Shown piece after piece: positions 58,175-64,000 of a stretch of DNA of 64,000 bases. The notes under the pieces were generated by a model that saw nothing but the letters and a program-made list of their open reading frames with translations, made no database searches and was not told the origin of the DNA. This DNA is from Neoechinorhynchus agilis (Eukaryota > Acanthocephala): NCBI GenBank assembly GCA_051530055.1, contig CM121342.1, forward strand, positions 2,480,001 through 2,544,000, written 5' to 3'. Numbering within the stretch: the first letter of the stretch is position 1; each line of letters starts with the position of its first letter. Position numbers and translations under genes: made by a program.

Positions 58175-58780
58175 TAATATGTGGGTGTGTTTTAAGACTT
58201 TGCGGAGATTACGTTTTGGCAACGAATTTTTCTAAAAAAATTCCTTATTCGAATTAATATCCGAATGCTAAATCCGATAATTGTGTGCTTTAATTTTAAC
58301 GAAAAATTAATGGGAGTATTAAGTCCATTCTGAATTAAAAGCGATATTACCATTTTCTACATCCATTATTCCATGATTGACAAATGATTTTTGTAAGTCA
58401 TAATTATACATCTTCTTGACACATTAACATGATCGGTTCCTATATTGAAAAAAACTTATTTTCACTTTATTCACCAATAAAGAGTCTTAATGGTGATGCT
58501 CTTGACAATTTATCACAGGAATGCAAAACTTTCAGAACTTGTAAATAAATCAAAACTCCACAAACCCACAATAAAATTAAAGTCTGTGGAGCTTACCTAA
58601 TTATTGATTAAAGAATCTTCCTTTAATCTCTTTACACGGGCCTAAAATGTTTCCCTCTAACGAAAAAAAACCCTTTATTTCGAAGTACCAATAACGATTA
58701 GAAGCATTTTTGGAACTTCAGTATATATAAATAATCGAAAAATTAGTAAAAAAATTCAAAATGATTTACCTTTCTTGAAA
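58175..58780. other. gene-free stretch
   Basis: AT-rich, nothing recognised. Confidence 0.35.
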
Positions 58781-58784
58781 TGTT

Positions 58785-58907
58785 TGAGGATTGCATTATT
58801 CATGTTTTTATATGGCGGAAAATTTCAAGTAATTTATAGAATCCGATATTTCAGCAAATTTGTATGCCTTCATCAAGGTCCAAAATACACACCTAAAAAG
58901 ATGGATA
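58785..58907. repeat. dispersed repeat incl. 68-bp copy 2
   Basis: 58840-58907 is identical to 52648-52715. The preceding TTTATATGGCGGAAAATTTC AAGTAATTTAT resembles flanks near 5700, 25530 and 48850, suggesting these are ends of one repeat family. Confidence 0.8.
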
Positions 58908-58909
58908 TT

Positions 58910-59700
58910 CACTCTCCTCTTAAGTTAAGCTTGAATTCTACCTCACTTCCTTCTATTGTTTCAACCTGACCAAAATCCAATCCGAACTAACTTCGAGTCA
59001 AAATGGTGGCGTCGTCGTCGATGTTCAGTAAGTGGCCTTGTTGGGTTAAATGGTTGAGTATGGCAGAACTGGCACCGGTTCCTCTCATCAGAACACCTTT
59101 ATGTTTCTTTATTCTTCTTTATTCGGTGCATGGAATTCTTTAAACACCTTTACTTCCATGTTCATCTCGTTTCTTAATCATCGAGCTTAATGGTTTAGCT
59201 TTCCTGGTATAGATAAAAAAATTAAGATCTTGAGACGCAGGTTCTTTTATCAGACCGTTCATTCTAGTGAAAAACTCTTCGTTGAAGAATGATGCACTCA
59301 TGAATGCTTACCGTTTCGACTCCTGGAAAAACATCTTCCTTCCTTAGAAGACTCTTGCAAACTAAAGGACGATTACAGTGTTTTATCGGTTAATTACTAT
59401 ATGTTGAAGTTTATCGAAATTAGTATTTGCACAAATGATTAAAAACTTTTCAGATTAACAAATTCTTTACTCTCTGTCTCTCTATTACCCATTTTGATGA
59501 GTTAGTGTTAAATTTTACCTGCGCTCATAAGTTACCGATTTAAATTAAGAAATAAAAAATTCTCTCATTAATTCCAATATATATAACAAATGGTTTTTGA
59601 ACAACGTAAAAGCGATTATATACTTCTGATTCACTCGCATAACTTCTAAAGATGCCATAATATGCTTATTGCTTCTCACAACACCCACACGGACTCACTG
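58910..59700. other. gene-free stretch
   Basis: 3' flank of the EB1 gene; minus-strand fragments near 58930-59320 weakly suggest an old element, but I could not place them. Confidence 0.3.
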
Positions 59701-59707
59701 GTGCTAT

Positions 59708-60739
59708 CTAGACTCCGGATTCCTCAGTTCTAAAGCGCTCTTTCCCCTCATCACTTTCACGCATACATTCGTTTTCATCCTCGTAACCGTGTTCATAAGA
59801 CTCCACCTCCTCGGATCCATCCATGGAACGTTCTTGATCATCATCCACCTCTGGTGCAAATCCAGCCTCGGTTGCATATAAGCATTCTTTGATTTCGTTT
59901 ATAATAGGAATTTCGGCATTTCGGGGATCCGTACAAATTATCTCCACTTGACGTAGTTTGGCAAAATAAAAGTCTCTTTCGAGATCTAAAGTCTCCATCT
60001 TTTCCATCAGCTCACTGATTTTGGCTCGAAGACGGTCTTCCTCAGCACCAGAACGACTGGGTTGCTTTACGGGAGACGGTCGTCCACGGGCTGGTACTGC
60101 GGCTGGTTGCTTAGTCGTCGCTGCGCGTGTTTCAATCGACAATGGAGTAGCTCTTCTGGATCCATTCGAACCGGATTTGGTGGTTCGACCTGAAGGTGGC
60201 GCTTTTGGTGCTTTTCGTGGATGTTGAATAGGCGGACGTGATTTCGTAGGCGCGGCAGCTTTACCAGGATTACCCAACTGTTGATTAAATCGAGCACTTA
60301 AAGGATCATATGGACGTTCATAGTAATTGGCTTCAAAGAATTTTCTAAACCATTGTGCAAACTCAAAATTGTCCTGGAATCGGCCTTTAACTAGACGTTC
60401 AATAGGAACAACCTTATCCACAGAAAACTTTGTAAATGCTTCCTGGAGCCATTTAAAGTTTTGAATATGTTCGTGCTCCAGTCTCGAATTAAATTTAACT
60501 TTCCTAAGGCGAATTGTGTTTGGAAACAGAATGTCCATCATTTGGCAATAAGCAGCACCAGTTCCCAACTCCTCGATCTTAGTCAGGTTTGAAACCAAAA
60601 GATCGTTGATCCATTCGAGCATTTGATGTCTACTGCAATTGTCGAGAGAAGCACTTGTACTGTAGACATTTACCGCGGCTATCGGAATGCCGTTAGTACT
60701 TCCACTTGGACTAATGTTAGATGAACCACAAGGATCCAT
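59708..60739 (-). CDS. MAPRE1: EB1-family microtubule plus-end protein
   Basis: A 343-residue intronless EB1 homolog that tracks growing microtubule ends and recruits +TIP partners. An N-terminal calponin-homology domain covers about residues 36-140 ([58 protein letters not shown]). A basic Pro/Ser/Thr-rich linker follows (about 150-225), then the coiled-coil EBH domain with the diagnostic [18 protein letters not shown] (about 255-275). The tail is acidic but ends TEESGV, lacking the EEY/F terminus that binds CAP-Gly proteins in most EBs. TTCTTCTTCTAG lies directly before the ATG, a splice or trans-splice acceptor. Ortholog group among EB1-3 cannot be chosen by eye. Confidence 0.93.
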   Translation of the reverse strand: MDPCGSSNISPSGSTNGIPIAAVNVYSTSASLDNCSRHQMLEWINDLLVSNLTKIEELGTGAAYCQMMDILFPNTIRLRKVKFNSRLEHEHIQNFKWLQEAFTKFSVDKVVPIERLVKGRFQDNFEFAQWFRKFFEANYYERPYDPLSARFNQQLGNPGKAAAPTKSRPPIQHPRKAPKAPPSGRTTKSGSNGSRRATPLSIETRAATTKQPAAVPARGRPSPVKQPSRSGAEEDRLRAKISELMEKMETLDLERDFYFAKLRQVEIICTDPRNAEIPIINEIKECLYATEAGFAPEVDDDQERSMDGSEEVESYEHGYEDENECMRESDEGKERFRTEESGV

Positions 60740-60744
60740 CTAGA

Positions 60745-62230
60745 AGAAGAAAAAAAGATTTATCGAATTTAAGTAAAAAAGAGAGAGGTTTTAAACCACA
60801 AATAATCGCTCGAATGAAAATCAACCATTTTAGTAATACAGCCGAAACTTTAAACACGTTATCCTGACGGAGAGACCTCACGAAAAGTGTAAAACAAACG
60901 TGAGGAGTAAAATGGAGTGCGTTTTTAAAAATTAAAGGTAAATGCGAAGAAGAGTACAAGAAAAAATGAGCTTCTAAAAATATTGCGAGCTTTAAAACCA
61001 AGCTCTTTTCTTTCGCGAGCTATAAAGATAAGGGAGCGAGAGAATTGAACGGAACTTGCATTTACAACGAGCCAAAGGTTAATTTAGTTGCGATCATAAA
61101 AAAGAAGCATTAAAATACGTTGAAATAATCAAAATCCTTCGGGATGATAGAAGTGGAAATGTGATGATTGTAATTTTCTCAGGATAAAAGGTTTTTTATT
61201 GACTTTCTTTTTTGATAGTTTTACCACCCTGCCGAATTTACTAGTCTATATTTCCCCGATATTTCACCTCTCGGATATCGAGTAGATTCCAGGCCAAAAC
61301 AGGAAATGTAAGAGGTGGTGCCTTCCTGGGCCAAAACATTGTGTGGTCGCGATCCAAAGAGGAAACGCAGCGAGTGTGGTCGCGACCACTGAGGGGAGAG
61401 CGATGCCTCTTCTTCGTGGTGGACGGTGGTGATTGTTTAAACGTTTTGTTGTGTGTGTAACAAAAAGTGTAATAAAATAAATCGGATAATTAGTTAAAGA
61501 TAAAATCCATGAGTATGTGGAAGTTGGGAAAATTATATCCAAGAACCCATTATTGTTCGCAAGTTTTTTTCAACTGTGAATGCGTCTCAGCGTGATTGGA
61601 CGAAATATTTCAATTAAAGTGAGGTTTGGATATATAATATTCCTCACTTCCACATATCGGATAATTTTCCAACATTTTCTCTCAAGGTTTGTAAGTTATT
61701 ACAACGAAGTCTCCTTTCCCCCGAAGATCAAGATATTGTATTGAGATATTCAGTCAATATCTCAATTCAATAAAAATAATTATTCGGGTAATGGTCACTA
61801 TATCTATAGTAAACTAATCATTTATTTGTCTCTATTCTCTTTTTTTGTGAATGTGCAAATTTAATTGCTTAAGAATTTAAAGGAAATTCGGGTTAGATTT
61901 TTACGAGTGAAGCATCTTAATTAATACATTCAAAGAAACATCGTAAATCATCGATAAAATTCAAAATAGATTTTTTCGATTAAGCTTCGAGAATCAGGAC
62001 ATCAATATCGTAATACCCCAAGGCTCGAAAGGTTCATATGCCGCTTTAGCCAAATTTTAAAGTACTCGATGCTTTTCCTTAATTTCATGATTGCGACAAT
62101 ACGAACAGCACATAAAATTTCGAGTAAATTCAAAGAAATTTTTCCGATTGACTTTGACGAATATGAACATTTAGAAAAACTAAACTTCATTTATAAGAAA
62201 CCCTCAATAGAAAATCCTTCGGGTTAGTTA
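60745..62230. other. gene-free stretch
   Basis: Upstream of EB1. Contains only short frames without domains. Confidence 0.35.
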
Positions 62231-62234
62231 AAGT

Positions 62235-62424
62235 ATAATTTTGGTAAACATACTCCCGGTCACAACCTATTTGATTTTGATTTATTGGAAATATTTCGCG
62301 AGGTAACCTCGCCTCAGCGAATTTTTCTTCGAAAACAATAACTGATGAGGCGAGGTTTCCTCCTTCGAAATATTTCCAATAAATCAGATAGGTTATGACC
62401 GGGAGTATGTTCACAAAAATTATA
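62235..62424. repeat. large foldback repeat, about 70-bp arms
   Basis: ATAATTTTGGTAAACATACT CCCGGTCA at the left pairs with TGACCGGGAGTATGTTCACA AAAATTAT at the right, and the inner GGAAATATTTCGCGAGG / CCTTCGAAATATTTCC segments pair too. The loop holds CTGATGAGGCGAGGTTTCCT followed by CCTTCGAAAT, again a hammerhead-like box order. Confidence 0.85.
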
Positions 62425-62429
62425 TTTAT

Positions 62430-64000
62430 AAGAAAATCAGGACAAATCTCATTAATGGATTTTATCAAATCCTTTTTTGGTAGCCGTTCAGATTATCGTA
62501 AGCTAATTTCAAAAAGCCTCTTTAATCGACTTTGATTAATCCAGTAATAGAAAGCTTAATTATCACCACACCCCAAACGTGATCGATTTTGGTTAATTCT
62601 GGCGACCCCTTGAATAAAAAACTCATGTGTCATCTCAAGTTCAAAGAAACGGGTCTGAATGATTCACTTTAATTTGTTTTAGAATCTGACACACTATTTT
62701 AAACAAAACCCGTCGTAAATCAAGTTCTTATATTAGATCGGCTATTTTTTAACCAACATGTTATTCAATGAAAATTCCAGGAGCACTGGTGAATAGATTC
62801 TCATTAATTCGGACACAGAAAGCTCGCGTTTCATTCTAAGCAAATCCTTACTCAGACCAAAAAATGCGGAATTCCCTATAGTCCTAATCCAGCATTTCCC
62901 AAACGTTGTCTCACAACTCTTGGGTATTTCCAGACATAGGAAATGACAAGTGCGTAGGAAAAGTGCAATGGTTACACAACAAAGTCCCGGCTCTTCCTCT
63001 ACTGACGACCTCATTATGTTCGGTAGCCGGGCAACTCGGCAAATATAAAGTCAACAAAAAAGGATAAAAGTGTTTTTGCATTGCTTATAAGTGGGATACA
63101 CTTTTCAACGGCAGACTAAACCAACGGCTATTTGATATGGGATTGAAAGAAAACGCAGGTACTAACGATGCACTCTGACAGCAACGTTGAATTGTGCCAT
63201 CAGTGTAGACGTCAATAATAGAAGGGTCTACGAATAGCTGGTTGTTGGCGGAAGAAGATTAAAGTAGATGATATCCGATATACACAAAATGGATCCCGAA
63301 AAATTATGAGATGGATTTGTTTAAAAATCCGTCCACTCGTCTTCGGCTAAACAGGTTTGCTTTGTAGATACGATCATGCAGCACAAAGTTGAAACTTTAA
63401 TATGTTCGCGAACTAAATGTAACTTCTACGACATCTTGAGGTAGAGCTAAACTGATCAATTTTGACGAACTTACGACTAGGAGTCGACCGCAATATTCGA
63501 AGATTCAACATAAAAAGCAATGCGACTACTACAAATTCTATTATAAACTAATGAAATTGATCCACGTTGCCTCGTTCTTATGGTAATACCGAATTGTTGT
63601 AAAGGATACTGGAATGAGCTTATTTTAGGATATCTACTCGCGACCTTAAAAGTCAAATATCGGCGTCGTCTCGTCAACACTGTCAAATGATAAGAAATGT
63701 CTTAAAAGATATGATTACATTTCCGTGGAATTAAGTGTATCTAAGCACGCCCAGATTGTCGCCACTCGGTAATCCAACATTAATAATGGAAAAGTATTTT
63801 GACTGAATTCGAGCAGCGTCAATTGATGAGTCGACCGACTAAATTTCAAAGAATATGACCCAAAAAACCACTTTCTTATTCGTCTGAGCAATCTACATCC
63901 AATCTACGATTTTTAAAAAGATCAAGCTCAAAACAAAAATACTTGAATAAAATCCATACGAAAAAGTCTGAATAACTCATTTTTCCAATCACGTCCGAGA
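62430..64000. other. gene-free right end
   Basis: Short frames only (for example 62742-63014 on -). Around 63060-63180 the plus strand reads like a degraded protein (LWDTLFNGRLNQRLFDMGL), possibly an old element, but no family could be assigned. Confidence 0.3.

Overview
The window looks like AT-rich, gene-poor nuclear DNA from a small-genome invertebrate. Several confirmed introns are only 44-60 nt (in the COQ3 and MON1 genes). Splice-acceptor-like sequence sits within a few bases of the start codon in at least five genes, as expected for spliced-leader trans-splicing or very short 5' UTR introns. Penelope-like, Ty3/gypsy and LINE fossils are frequent. A nematode is my best guess, but a tardigrade or rotifer cannot be excluded from sequence alone. 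Everything here was read by eye; no alignment or database search was run.

Layout. 1-5600: retroelement graveyard (Ty3/gypsy pol remnants on +, Penelope-like remnants on -). 6.2-7.0 kb: PI31 proteasome regulator (-). 8.3-12.4 kb: a 337-bp satellite of about 12 nearly identical copies. 12.8-17.3 kb: tandem ornithine-decarboxylase paralogs (+); the first keeps the active site, the second has lost key residues, and the two share a 446-bp tract differing at one base. 18.8-22.4 kb: an unrecognised single-pass membrane protein and a proline-rich protein (both -). 23.4-25 kb: a decayed LINE inside a short tandem repeat. 27.4-28.1 kb: tetraspanin (-). 28.2-33.0 kb: a 58-bp tandem array split by a second LINE copy. 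33.5-34.8 kb: COQ3 (-), reconstructed with five exons. 37.3-40.1 kb: MON1 (+), six exons. 40.6-42.2 kb: Penelope-like remnant (-). 42.65-45.08 kb: intronless cullin (+). 45.9-46.7 kb: an EF-hand protein and an unrecognised small protein, 7 nt apart (-). 47.2-48.2 kb: a BamHI-site-rich minisatellite and a small membrane protein. 50.4-51.0 kb: partial lipoyl/octanoyltransferase (+). 51.9-52.5 kb: SINE-like sequence and a Penelope-like scrap. 53.4-55.1 kb: the best-kept LINE copy (-). 56.9-58.2 kb: a long inverted repeat and a stray proprotein-convertase P-domain exon. 59.7-60.7 kb: EB1 (-). 60.8-64 kb: no recognised gene, but a large foldback repeat.

The host genes are ordinary housekeeping functions with no shared pathway: proteasome assembly, polyamine synthesis, ubiquinone and lipoate metabolism, endosome maturation (MON1), ubiquitin ligation and microtubule plus-end tracking. 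I found no clear new multi-gene system. The strongest leads are the sharp gene-conversion tract between an active and an apparently inactive ODC paralog, LINE copies embedded in tandem repeats, dispersed foldback elements with hammerhead-like cores, and the abutting EF-hand/small-protein gene pair.
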